Source: Luteimonas sp. ANT-B3E
GTDB taxonomy: Bacteria > Pseudomonadota > Gammaproteobacteria > Xanthomonadales > Xanthomonadaceae
Direction: 5' to 3'
Assembly (NCBI GenBank): GCA_001683895.1
Contig: LXQJ01000037.1
Location: 4,633-68,632 of the forward strand
DNA length: 64,000 bases
This document shows, piece after piece, positions 25,326 to 33,625 of the stretch (position 1 is the stretch's first letter; each line of letters begins with the position of its first letter). The translations under genes and the position numbers were made by a program. Below the pieces are notes generated by a model that made no database searches, had not been told where the DNA came from, and saw only the letters and a program-made list of their open reading frames with translations.

Positions 25326-27500
25326 ATGCCGTCGATGAATCCCCTCCCGCTCGCAGCCCTCCTCCTGATGACCACCAGCCTCCACGCCGCCGACCTGCCC
25401 ACGCCACCCGACGCGGAGCAGCGCCCGCACGAAGTGCGCGCCCCGCACGGCGCGGTGCGCAGCGACCCCTACTACTGGCTGCGCGACGACAGGCGCGAGG
25501 CGCCCGACATGCTGGCGTACCTTGAGGCGGAAAACGCCTACGTCGACGCGGTGATGGCGCCGCTGAAGCCGCTGCAGGACGGGCTGTACGAGGAGATCGT
25601 CGCGCGCATCAAGCAGGACGACAGCAGCGTGCCAGCGCGCGAGCGCGGCTACTGGTACTACAGCCGCTACGAGACCGGGAAGGACTACCCGATCCATGCG
25701 CGTCGCCGTGATGCCGCGGGACTCGACGCGCCGGCGGTGCTGGCCGCAACCCAGGCCACGTCGCCGGAAGGCGAGGAGGTGCTGCTCGACGTCAATCTCC
25801 TGGCTGACGGCAAGGACTACTACAGCGTCGGCGACTACGAGGTCAGCCCCGACAACCGCTGGCTTGCCTACGCCGACGACGCCGTCGGCCGGCGCCAGTA
25901 CACGATCCGCTTCCGCGACCTGTCGACCGGCCGGGTGCTCGATGACGCGATCCCCGGCGTGTCGGCCAACGTCGTCTGGGCTGACGACAATCGCACGCTG
26001 TTCTACGTCGAGAACGACCCCGAGACGCTGCTGACCGTGCGCGTGAAGAAGCACGTGGTCGGCACGTCCGTGGCCGACGACGTCGCCGTGTACGAGGAAG
26101 ACGACGACAGCTTCTACATGGGCATCGGCCGCACCCGCGACGACCGCTACATCTGCATCTCGGTCGAGAGCACGGTGTCCAGCGAGATGCGCTGCGCGCC
26201 CGCGGCGGATCCCGCGACCTTCACGGTGCTGGCGCCGCGCGAGCGCGACGTCGAGTACGACGCCGACCACCACGGTGGGCGCTGGGTGATCCGCACCAAC
26301 GCCGACGGCGCGCCCAACTTCCGCATCGCCACCGCGCCCAGCGATGCGACCTCGCGCGCGCAGTGGCGTGAGTGGATCGCGCACCGCGACGACGTCTTCA
26401 TCGAGGGCTTCGAGCTGTTCGACAGCTTCACCGCGATCGCCGAGCGCTCCGACGCGCTGGAGCGGCTGCGCGTGGTGCCGGCCGACGACGCCGACGGCGC
26501 CGGCACGCCGGTCGCCGCCGACGAGGCGGTGTACGCGATGGGCCTCGACAGCAATCCGGAGCCCGACACCCTGTGGCTGCGCTACGGCTACACTTCGATG
26601 ACCACGCCGGCGACCACCTACGAGCTCAATGTCGCCACCGGTGAGCGCCGCACGCTGAAACAGCAGCCGGTGATCGGCTACGACCCGTCGCTGTATGCCA
26701 CCGAGCGGGTGTGGGCGCCGGCGCGCGACGGCACCCGCATCCCGGTGTCGCTGGTGTACCGCAAGGGCTTCCAGCGCGACGGCACCGCGCCGCTGCTGCA
26801 GTACGGCTACGGCAGCTATGGCGCGTCGATGGACCCGGCCTTCAGCCTGACCACGGTGAGCCTGCTAGACCGCGGCGTCGTCTACGCCATCGCCCACATC
26901 CGCGGCGGCCAGGAGATGGGCCGGCAGTGGTACGACGACGGCAAGCTCTACAACAAGGTCACCACGTTCACCGACTTCATCGACGTGACCGACCACCTGG
27001 TGGCGGAAGGCTACGCGGCGAAGGACCGCGTCGCCGCGTACGGCGGCAGCGCCGGCGGCCTGCTGATGGGGGCGATCTCCAACATGGCGCCGGAGCGCTA
27101 CCGTGCGATTCTGTCGCAGGTGCCGTTCGTCGACGTGGTCACCACGATGCTCGACCCGAGCATCCCGCTGACCACCAACGAGTACGACGAGTGGGGCAAC
27201 CCGGAGGAGAAGGCGTACTACGACTACATGCTGTCGTACTCGCCGTACGACAACCTGCGCGCGCAGGCGTACCCGGCGATGTTCGTCGGCACCGGACTGT
27301 GGGATTCGCAGGTGCAGTACTGGGAGCCGGCCAAGTACGTCGCGCGGCTGCGCGACGTCAACACCTCCGAGGCGCCGGTGCTGTTCCGGACCAATATGGA
27401 TGCCGGGCACGGCGGCAAGTCCGGCCGCTTCCGGCGCTACCGCGAGCTCGCGGAGATGTATGCGTTCGTCCTCGACCGGCTGGGCGTCGCCACGCGCTGA
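25326..27500 (+). CDS. Exported oligopeptidase B-like S9 peptidase
   Basis: S9 family serine peptidase of 724 residues with a short signal peptide ending SLHAAD. The propeller begins with GAVRSDPYYWLRDD, the typical start of oligopeptidase B (PtrB). The catalytic domain has Ser575 in GGSAGG, Asp660 in GLWDSQVQYW and His695 in AGHGGKSG. PtrB enzymes cleave after Arg or Lys in short peptides, which would complement the proline-directed enzyme upstream. An export signal is unusual for PtrB of enterics, which is cytoplasmic, but is seen in xanthomonad homologues. ATG at 25326 is used; ATG at 25335 would give a shorter signal peptide and cannot be excluded. Confidence 0.9.
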   Translation: MPSMNPLPLAALLLMTTSLHAADLPTPPDAEQRPHEVRAPHGAVRSDPYYWLRDDRREAPDMLAYLEAENAYVDAVMAPLKPLQDGLYEEIVARIKQDDSSVPARERGYWYYSRYETGKDYPIHARRRDAAGLDAPAVLAATQATSPEGEEVLLDVNLLADGKDYYSVGDYEVSPDNRWLAYADDAVGRRQYTIRFRDLSTGRVLDDAIPGVSANVVWADDNRTLFYVENDPETLLTVRVKKHVVGTSVADDVAVYEEDDDSFYMGIGRTRDDRYICISVESTVSSEMRCAPAADPATFTVLAPRERDVEYDADHHGGRWVIRTNADGAPNFRIATAPSDATSRAQWREWIAHRDDVFIEGFELFDSFTAIAERSDALERLRVVPADDADGAGTPVAADEAVYAMGLDSNPEPDTLWLRYGYTSMTTPATTYELNVATGERRTLKQQPVIGYDPSLYATERVWAPARDGTRIPVSLVYRKGFQRDGTAPLLQYGYGSYGASMDPAFSLTTVSLLDRGVVYAIAHIRGGQEMGRQWYDDGKLYNKVTTFTDFIDVTDHLVAEGYAAKDRVAAYGGSAGGLLMGAISNMAPERYRAILSQVPFVDVVTTMLDPSIPLTTNEYDEWGNPEEKAYYDYMLSYSPYDNLRAQAYPAMFVGTGLWDSQVQYWEPAKYVARLRDVNTSEAPVLFRTNMDAGHGGKSGRFRRYRELAEMYAFVLDRLGVATR

Positions 27501-27605
27501 CCTCGACACGGCGCTGCACGCGCGTTGCCGCAGCCTCCGGCGCCGGGTCGTGCATGGACCCGATGCTAGACTCGAGGCCTCACCCGCACTCCCGGAGCGA
27601 CGCCG

Positions 27606-27899
27606 ATGTCCATGCTGTCCCGCACGGGATTCCTGATCGCGGTCCTGTCGACGTCGGCGCTCACCGCGTGCGGCAACAAGGGGCCGCTGGTGCAGGCACC
27701 GCAGATCATCGACGAGGATGCGGCGCTGATGCAGGTCCCCGCCGTGCAGGCGGCGGGCGCGGGCGCCGATCCGCTTCCCGCCGACCAGACCCAGTCGCCG
27801 CTGCCGCCGTTCACCCGGCCCACCGAGACCGTCACGACGCCGGTGCAGCAGACCACGGATCCCGTGCCCGCGCCGGTGCCGCCCACCGGCGACGATTGA
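27606..27899 (+). CDS. lptM: LptM (YifL)-like lipoprotein
   Basis: Small lipoprotein of 97 residues. The lipobox LTAC near residue 22 is followed at once by GNKGPLVQAP, the hallmark of the LptM/YifL family (CGxKGPL). The remainder is a Pro/Thr/Gln-rich disordered tail. In E. coli LptM helps mature the LptD-LptE lipopolysaccharide translocon. It lies 3 bp upstream of dapF, its conserved partner; lysA, often between them in other gammaproteobacteria, is absent here. The tail is longer than in E. coli, where the protein is 67 residues. Confidence 0.88.
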   Translation: MSMLSRTGFLIAVLSTSALTACGNKGPLVQAPQIIDEDAALMQVPAVQAAGAGADPLPADQTQSPLPPFTRPTETVTTPVQQTTDPVPAPVPPTGDD

Positions 27900-27902
27900 G
27901 CC

Positions 27903-28787
27903 ATGGCCGCAGCGGACACCGCCGCGGCCCGGCTGCCTTTCAGCAAGATGCACGGCGCCGGCAACGACTTCGTCGTGCTGGACCTGCGGGGCGATGGCGT
28001 TGCGGTGCGGCGGATGCGCGACGACGCGCCCGGCCTGTGCCGTGCGCTCGCCGACCGCCACACCGGCGTCGGCTGCGACCAGGTGCTGGCGATTCATGCC
28101 CCGCGCGATGCCGGAGCGATCGCGTCATACGCCATCCATAACGCCGACGGCTCGTCGTCGCAGCAGTGCGGCAACGGTGCGCGCTGCGTCGCCGCGTGGC
28201 TGGTGCGCGACGGCACAGCACCCGCAGCGGACTTCCTGCTCGACAGCCCGGGCCGCCGCCACGGCGTACGCCGGCTTCACGACGGCCGCTTCGAAATCGC
28301 GATGGGGCGCGCGGAGTTCGCGCCGGCATCGCTGCCGATGGCCGGCGTCGACGCGGCGTGCGACGCCTACGACCTTGCGCTCGACGATGCCGGAGGCACG
28401 CGCGTGCGCTTCGGCGCGGTGTCGATGGGCAATCCGCATGCGGTGGTCGAGGTCGACGGGGTGTCGTCGGCGCCGGTCGCCGCTGTCGGGCGCGCGCTGC
28501 AGCGCCACGCGGCGTTCCCGGAGTCGGTCAACGTCGGATTCGCGGAGGTGCGTGCGCGCGACGCCATCGCGCTGCGCGTTTACGAGCGCGGCGTCGGCGA
28601 GACGCGGGCCTGCGGCAGCGGCGCCTGCGCCGCGGTCGCGGTGCTGGCGCGCCAGGGACGCGTGGACGGCGACGTCGAGGTGCACCTGCCCGGCGGCACG
28701 CTGCGCATCCACTATGATCCCGCCGACGGTAGCGTCCGCATGTCCGGACCGGCCACGTTCGTCTACGAAGGACTCTGGTTGACATGA
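27903..28787 (+). CDS. dapF: Diaminopimelate epimerase
   Basis: Cofactor-independent racemase of 294 residues that converts LL- to meso-diaminopimelate for lysine and peptidoglycan. Its N-terminus [13 protein letters not shown] is diagnostic. The two catalytic cysteines are present: Cys89 in QQCGNGARC and Cys237 in ACGSGAC. It is slightly longer than the usual 275 residues because of an alanine-rich start before the conserved core. It overlaps the DUF484 start by 4 bp (ATGA) and lies 3 bp after lptM, so lptM-dapF-DUF484-xerC reads as one operon. Confidence 0.96.
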   Translation: MAAADTAAARLPFSKMHGAGNDFVVLDLRGDGVAVRRMRDDAPGLCRALADRHTGVGCDQVLAIHAPRDAGAIASYAIHNADGSSSQQCGNGARCVAAWLVRDGTAPAADFLLDSPGRRHGVRRLHDGRFEIAMGRAEFAPASLPMAGVDAACDAYDLALDDAGGTRVRFGAVSMGNPHAVVEVDGVSSAPVAAVGRALQRHAAFPESVNVGFAEVRARDAIALRVYERGVGETRACGSGACAAVAVLARQGRVDGDVEVHLPGGTLRIHYDPADGSVRMSGPATFVYEGLWLT

Positions 28788-29458
28788 GCGACACGTCGGA
28801 AAAACTTGGCGCCCACGAGGTCGCGGCCTGGCTGCGGCGGCACCCGAAGTTCCTGCAGCAGTTCCCCGACCTGGCGCTTAGCCTGGTGGTGCCGCGCGAA
28901 GACGGCCCGGCCGCGTCGCTTGCCAGCTACCAGCTCGACGTGCTGCGCGACAAGAACCGCGAGCTGTCGCGGCGGCTGCACGATCTCTACGCGGTGGCGC
29001 AGGACAACGAGCGCCTCGCCGTGCGCACCCACCAGCTGACGTTGGCGCTCATGCGGCAGGACAACGCCGCGTCGACCGTGCGTGCGATGGCGGCGGCGCT
29101 CGCCGCGGACTTCGACGGCGACCTGGTGCGCGTGGTGCTGTTCGCGCCCGTCGACGGGTTGGCGGACGAGGACTGGCTGCAGGTGGTCGCGCGCGACGAC
29201 GGCGCGCTGCGCGCGTTCGGCGACTTTCTGCGCGACGGCGAGCCGCTGTGCGGCCGGCTGCATCCCGACAAGCAGGCGCTGTTGTACGGCATGCGCGTGG
29301 AAGAAGTGCAGTCGAGCGCGCTGCTCCCGGTGCCGGGCATCGGCCTGGTCGCGGTCGGCAGCGTCGACCCCAACCGGTTCTATCCGGGCATGGGGACGCT
29401 GTTCCTTCGCATGATGGGCGAGGCGCTGGCGGTGGCGCTGGCGCGTTTCGATGCCTGA
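28784..29458 (+). CDS. DUF484 family protein
   Basis: Protein of 224 residues of the DUF484 (YigA) family, which always neighbours dapF and xerC in gammaproteobacteria. The N-terminus reads [19 protein letters not shown], the family signature. A coiled-coil-like region follows at about 45-90 ([17 protein letters not shown]). A GAF-like fold then extends to the end, with [18 protein letters not shown]. No enzymatic residues are recognised. Function is unknown; its conserved linkage suggests a role connected with XerC or chromosome dimer resolution, but this is unproven. Confidence 0.92.
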   Translation: MSDTSEKLGAHEVAAWLRRHPKFLQQFPDLALSLVVPREDGPAASLASYQLDVLRDKNRELSRRLHDLYAVAQDNERLAVRTHQLTLALMRQDNAASTVRAMAAALAADFDGDLVRVVLFAPVDGLADEDWLQVVARDDGALRAFGDFLRDGEPLCGRLHPDKQALLYGMRVEEVQSSALLPVPGIGLVAVGSVDPNRFYPGMGTLFLRMMGEALAVALARFDA

Positions 29459-29490
29459 GCCGGGCGTGGCATCGCGCCGGTGGTCGGCTC

Positions 29491-30390
29491 GTGGCTAAGC
29501 CGCTGCCGGTGCGCGCGGACGCCGCGATCGACGGCTTCCTGTCGCACCTGCAGGTCGAGCGCCGCGCGTCGCCGCACACACTCGATGCCTATCGCCGCGA
29601 CCTGGCCGCGCTGCGCGCGTGGCTGGATGCCCAGGGGGTCGACGACAGCGCCGGCACCGATGCCGACGCGCTGCGCGCCTTCGTCGCCGCCGAGCACCGC
29701 CGCGGGCTGTCGCCCAAGAGCCTGCAGCGGCGCCTGTCGGCATGCCGCAGCTTCTTCCAGTGGCAGCTGCGCCACGGGCGCATGGCCGCCAATCCGGCCA
29801 CCGGCATCCGCGCACCCAAGGCACCCCGGCGGCTGCCGCAGGTGCTCGACGTCGACGAGGCGATGCAGCTGGTCGAGGTCGACACCGGTGCGCCGCTGGG
29901 CCTGCGCGACCGCGCGCTGCTCGAACTGTTCTACTCATCCGGACTGCGCCTCGCGGAGCTCTGCGCACTGCGCTGGCGCGACCTCGGCGACGGGCTGGTA
30001 ACGGTGCTCGGCAAGGGTGGCAAGCAGCGTCGCGTGCCGGTCGGCTCGCACGCGCGCGGTGCGCTGGATGCTTGGCGCGCTGCGTCGCTCGGTGCCGACG
30101 ACACGCCGGTGTTCCCCGGCCGCGGCGGCGGGCCGATCACGCCGCGCGCGGTGCAGCTGCGGCTGCGGCTGCTGGCGCAGCGGCAGGGGTTGTTCAAGCG
30201 CGTGCACCCGCACCTGCTGCGGCATTCGTTCGCCAGCCATGTGCTGGAGTCGTCCGGCGACCTGCGCGGCGTGCAGGAGCTGCTGGGCCACGCCGACATC
30301 GCGACCACGCAGATCTACACCCACCTCGACTTCCAGCACCTGGCAAAGATCTACGACGCCGCGCACCCGCGCGCAAAGCGGCGCTCCTGA
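29491..30390 (+). CDS. xerC: Site-specific tyrosine recombinase XerC
   Basis: Tyrosine recombinase of 299 residues that, with XerD, resolves chromosome dimers at dif. The SAM-like core-binding domain is at about residues 10-95. The catalytic set is complete: Arg153 in SGLRLAEL, Lys175 in LGKGGKQR, His241 and Arg244 in [10 protein letters not shown], His267 in LLGHADI, and nucleophile Tyr276 in [13 protein letters not shown] at 29491 gives a start (MAKPLPV) that fits the family and sits 32 bp after DUF484. Position after dapF and DUF484 is the conserved xerC location, which separates it from XerD and phage integrases. Confidence 0.95.
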   Translation: MAKPLPVRADAAIDGFLSHLQVERRASPHTLDAYRRDLAALRAWLDAQGVDDSAGTDADALRAFVAAEHRRGLSPKSLQRRLSACRSFFQWQLRHGRMAANPATGIRAPKAPRRLPQVLDVDEAMQLVEVDTGAPLGLRDRALLELFYSSGLRLAELCALRWRDLGDGLVTVLGKGGKQRRVPVGSHARGALDAWRAASLGADDTPVFPGRGGGPITPRAVQLRLRLLAQRQGLFKRVHPHLLRHSFASHVLESSGDLRGVQELLGHADIATTQIYTHLDFQHLAKIYDAAHPRAKRRS

Positions 30391-30523
30391 CGCACCATCG
30401 TCGTCTGCACCCCGGCGCTCGCCGCGTGGCCGCATGCCCATCTGGCCGTGGGCTACTACGCTGTCGCGACCCTTGCATGCGCGGCGCACGGCCCCACTCA
30501 ACGGGTTCAGCCCCGGAGCCCGC

Positions 30524-31075
30524 ATGGACCCCAGCCAGAACCCCAATATCTTCCACGCCACCACCATCCTGTCGGTGCGCCGCAATGGCCGCGTCGCCGT
30601 CGCCGGCGACGGCCAGGTGACGCTGGGCCACACCGTGATGAAGGGCAACGCGCGCAAGGTGCGCCGGCTCGGCCGGGACGGCCAGGTGCTGGCCGGTTTC
30701 GCCGGCGCCGCGGCGGATGCGTTCACGCTGTTCGAGCTGTTCGAGGCCAAGCTGGAGAAGCACGGCCAGCTGACGCGCGCGGCCGTGGAGCTGGCCAAGG
30801 ACTGGCGCACCGAGCGTCGCCTCGGCAAGCTCGAGGCGCTGCTGGCGGTGGCCGACAAGGACACCTCGCTGATCATCGGCGGCACCGGCGACGTCATCGA
30901 GCCCGGGGACGGGCTGATCGCGATTGGCTCCGGCGGCGCGTACGCGCTGTCCGCGGCACGCGCGCTGATGGCGCACACCGAGCTCGATGCCCGCGCCATC
31001 GCCACCGAGGCGCTGCTGATCGCCGGCGACATCTGCATCTACACCAACCGTAACGTCGTGGTCGAGGAGCTCTGA
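30524..31075 (+). CDS. hslV: ATP-dependent protease peptidase subunit HslV
   Basis: Threonine peptidase of 183 residues that forms the proteolytic core of the HslUV (ClpQY) complex. The active-site Thr-Thr of TTILSVRR is at residues 13-14, not directly after Met as in E. coli. The protein therefore has a 12-residue N-terminal extension that must be removed to expose the catalytic Thr, a feature shared with xanthomonads. Conserved blocks include [20 protein letters not shown] and [17 protein letters not shown]. It ends 1 bp before hslU, so the two are co-translated. It degrades regulators and misfolded proteins in the cytoplasm. Confidence 0.95.
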   Translation: MDPSQNPNIFHATTILSVRRNGRVAVAGDGQVTLGHTVMKGNARKVRRLGRDGQVLAGFAGAAADAFTLFELFEAKLEKHGQLTRAAVELAKDWRTERRLGKLEALLAVADKDTSLIIGGTGDVIEPGDGLIAIGSGGAYALSAARALMAHTELDARAIATEALLIAGDICIYTNRNVVVEEL

Positions 31076-31076
31076 C

Positions 31077-32474
31077 ATGGCGATGAAGCCGGACACCTCC
31101 AGCAGCACCATGACCCCGCGCGAGATCGTGCAGGAGCTCGACCGCCACATCGTCGGCCAGCAGGCGGCGAAGCGGGCGGTCGCGATTGCGCTGCGCAACC
31201 GCTGGCGCCGCGCGCAGCTGCCCAACGAGCTGCGCAACGAGGTGATGCCGAAGAACATCCTGATGATCGGCCCGACCGGCGTCGGCAAGACCGAGATCGC
31301 GCGCCGGCTGGCGACGCTGGCCAACGCGCCGTTCGTCAAGGTCGAGGCCACGCGCTTCACCGAGGTGGGCTACGTCGGCAAGGATGTCGAGCAGATCATC
31401 CGCGACCTCGCCGACACTGCGGTCAAGCTCTACCGCGGGCAGGCCAAGGCGCGCGTGCGCACCCAGGCCGATGAGCGTGCCGAGGACCGGATCCTCGACG
31501 CGCTGCTGCCGCGCCGCGAATCGGCGCCGCAGCCGGGCTTCGGCTTCGGCGCGGCAGCGACGACCACCGTCGACATCGGTGCCGAGCCGCGCGAGAGCGA
31601 GACCCGCGCCAAGCTGCGCCGGCAGCTGCGCGCCGGCGAGCTCGACGACCGCGAGGTCGAGCTGGAGCTCGGCAGCAGCGCCGCCGGTGTCGACATCATG
31701 ACCCCGCCCGGCATGGAGGAGATGGGCCAGCAGCTGCGGCAGATGTTCTCCAGCATCGGCGGCGGCAAGACCCAGAAGCGCACGCTCGCGATCCGCGTCG
31801 CGCGGCCGCAGCTGGTGGAGGACGAGGCCGGCAAGCTGGTCAACGAGGACGAGGTGCGCGAGGCCGCGATCGAGGCCTGCGAGCAGCACGGCATCGTGTT
31901 CATCGACGAGATCGACAAGGTCGCGCGGCGCAGTGACGCCGGCATGTCCGGCGGCGACGTCAGTCGCGAGGGCGTGCAGCGCGACCTGCTGCCGCTGGTG
32001 GAAGGCTCAACGGTCAGCACCAAGTACGGATCGGTGAAGACCGACCACATCCTCTTCATCGCCTCGGGCGCGTTCCACCTCGCCAAGCCGTCCGACCTGA
32101 TCCCGGAGATGCAGGGCCGCTTCCCGATCCGCGTCGAGCTGTCGGCGCTGGACAAGGGCGACTTCGTCCGCATCCTGACTGAACCGAAGGCGTCGCTGAC
32201 GCGCCAGTACGTCGCGCTGCTGCAGACCGAGGGTGTGGCGCTGACGTTCGCCGACGACGCCGTCGAGCGGCTGGCGGAGATCGCCGCGCAGGTCAACGAG
32301 CGCCAGGAGAACATCGGTGCGCGCCGTTTGCACACGGTGCTCGAGCGGCTGCTCGACACGCTGAGCTTCGAGGCGCCCGACCGCAGCGCGCCCGTGGTCA
32401 TCGACCGCGCCTACGTCGATGCGCACCTCGGCGAGCTGGTGCAGGACCAGGACCTCAGCCGCTATATCCTCTGA
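31077..32474 (+). CDS. hslU: ATP-dependent protease ATPase subunit HslU
   Basis: AAA+ unfoldase of 465 residues that recognises and unfolds substrates for HslV. The N-terminus [16 protein letters not shown] is diagnostic. Walker A GPTGVGKT lies at residues 65-72 and Walker [10 protein letters not shown] near 275. The inserted I-domain (about 110-240) contains the MTPPGMEEM stretch. The sensor and C-terminal region ends with [11 protein letters not shown], whose tail docks into HslV. The length is slightly above the 443 of E. coli. It ends the operon; the next 1.1 kb holds only gene remnants. Confidence 0.96.
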   Translation: MAMKPDTSSSTMTPREIVQELDRHIVGQQAAKRAVAIALRNRWRRAQLPNELRNEVMPKNILMIGPTGVGKTEIARRLATLANAPFVKVEATRFTEVGYVGKDVEQIIRDLADTAVKLYRGQAKARVRTQADERAEDRILDALLPRRESAPQPGFGFGAAATTTVDIGAEPRESETRAKLRRQLRAGELDDREVELELGSSAAGVDIMTPPGMEEMGQQLRQMFSSIGGGKTQKRTLAIRVARPQLVEDEAGKLVNEDEVREAAIEACEQHGIVFIDEIDKVARRSDAGMSGGDVSREGVQRDLLPLVEGSTVSTKYGSVKTDHILFIASGAFHLAKPSDLIPEMQGRFPIRVELSALDKGDFVRILTEPKASLTRQYVALLQTEGVALTFADDAVERLAEIAAQVNERQENIGARRLHTVLERLLDTLSFEAPDRSAPVVIDRAYVDAHLGELVQDQDLSRYIL

Positions 32475-32571
32475 CCAACTCGCGCTGCGCAGCTTCCGCG
32501 CGAAGGCCGACCCCTGGACGCATCGCGGGATCCACTCGGCGTGATCGCTATTGCATGGGACCGGGGTGCCG

Positions 32572-33298
32572 CGTCTGGCGTTCGCCATGGCGTTCGCCAT
32601 GGCGACGGTGGTGGTCTGCGCCCCCGCCGGCAGCAATGTGTCCGGCATGTCTGTTGCCACCCCGAAGCAGGCGCCGCACTGAGCGGCAGCCAACGTCGTT
32701 GCAACCGACGCCGTGGGGCACGGCCTGCAGACGGATGCCGCGGGTCCCGGTGACCATGGCTCGGTCCTGCCGGTGTCGCGCGACTTCGGCCCCTTCGTGG
32801 TCGCCTGTGACAACGGCCCGCGCTGCGAGGTCGTCGGCATCGACGATGGCGGCTTCCGGCTGTTGCTGCGGCTGTCGCGGGATGCCGGCGCACGCGGTGC
32901 GCAGGCGCTGGCGCTGGTGCGGCCCGAAGGCGCCATCGATCCCCACCGGCCTGCGCCTTGACGGCAGGCCGGTGGCGTCGCTGGTGGCGCGACCCGGCCG
33001 CGGTCGCCGGTGCCATCCATCTGCTGCGCAATGGCAACCGGCTGGCGAACGGGGACGGCGAGCGTGCGCTCGACATATCGCTTGCGAGGCTAAGCGCGGC
33101 GCTGCTGTCCGTCGACGAGCATCAGGGCTGCCTCGACACCCGCGGCGCCTGGCGACAGCGTGGCGACCACGATCGCGCTTGCCGTCCGGGCGCGTGCAGC
33201 GCAGGCCACCGTCCTGCATGCCGCGGAGTGCGATGCAGACGATGCGGCGCACGGCCGGGACGATGCCGCATTCGCGCTCGACGCGAGTCGCGTACTGG
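32572..33298 (+). pseudogene. Decayed DUF1176-like gene
   Basis: Remnant most like the DUF1176 family of secreted proteins. A signal-peptide-like start (MAFAMATVVVCAPAG) is followed in the same frame by a TGA at 32680. The frame then resumes with RDFGPFVVACDNGPRCEVVG and LLLRLSRDAGARGAQALALV. The similarity then jumps to a second frame near 32935 (TGLRLDGRPVASLV) and a third near 32990 (AIHLLRNGNRLANGDGE, SLARLSAALLSVDEHQG). Further decayed sequence runs to about 33298, where it stops at the junction with a deaminase fragment. One nonsense codon plus at least two frameshifts make it non-functional. The family call is by eye and moderate. Confidence 0.55.
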
Positions 33299-33480
33299 CC
33301 AGTCGCCGAGCAGCGCGATGCAGCGGTCGTCCTGCAGTACCAGCACGGCGCCAGCGTGATCACCATGATCGTGTCGCGGTAGCGGGTCTGGCAGCCGGCA
33401 TTGCGGAAGGCGTCGGTCTCGCCGTGAACCGAGGGGTCGTCCTCCTCCACCCGGCGGTTATGGCCGCGGCCGAGGAGGGC
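33299..33480 (-). pseudogene. Truncated second copy of the cytosine deaminase gene
   Basis: Partial duplicate of the intact deaminase at 36151-36606, same strand, about 90 percent identical by eye. It keeps sequence for HGETDAF and LAPCWYC and the segment LQDDRCIALLGDW, but lacks both ends. Internally, 112 bp matching 36238-36349 are missing. The deletion endpoints fall at two CTGCAG hexamers of the intact copy (36232-36237 and 36344-36349), and one CTGCAG remains at 33332-33337. The deletion shifts the frame, so no functional product is possible. Confidence 0.85.
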
Positions 33481-33625
33481 ATGTACGCGGAGACCGCTTT
33501 GTTGCGTGACCGGTGTTGCAATTCGCGCCGACGTTGCGCGGCGATGTGTGCAGGCGCCTTGAGGGAATGATAAAGCTGTGGGCGGGGAGATCCGGCGCTT
33601 CTTCTACTTCTTCCGAGGATTCGCC
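33481..33625. promoter_or_regulatory. Upstream region of the beta-helix protein gene
   Basis: Non-coding 145 bp between the deaminase remnant and the beta-helix gene. It is less GC-rich than the surroundings, with AT-richer pieces such as GGAATGATAAAGC, and should hold the promoter. No convincing -35/-10 pair or regulator site was identified. Confidence 0.35.

Noticed and set aside
30391-30523. Heat-shock (sigma-32) promoter before hslVU
   Set aside because: I looked for CTTGAA and CCCCAT-like boxes at suitable spacing and found no convincing pair.
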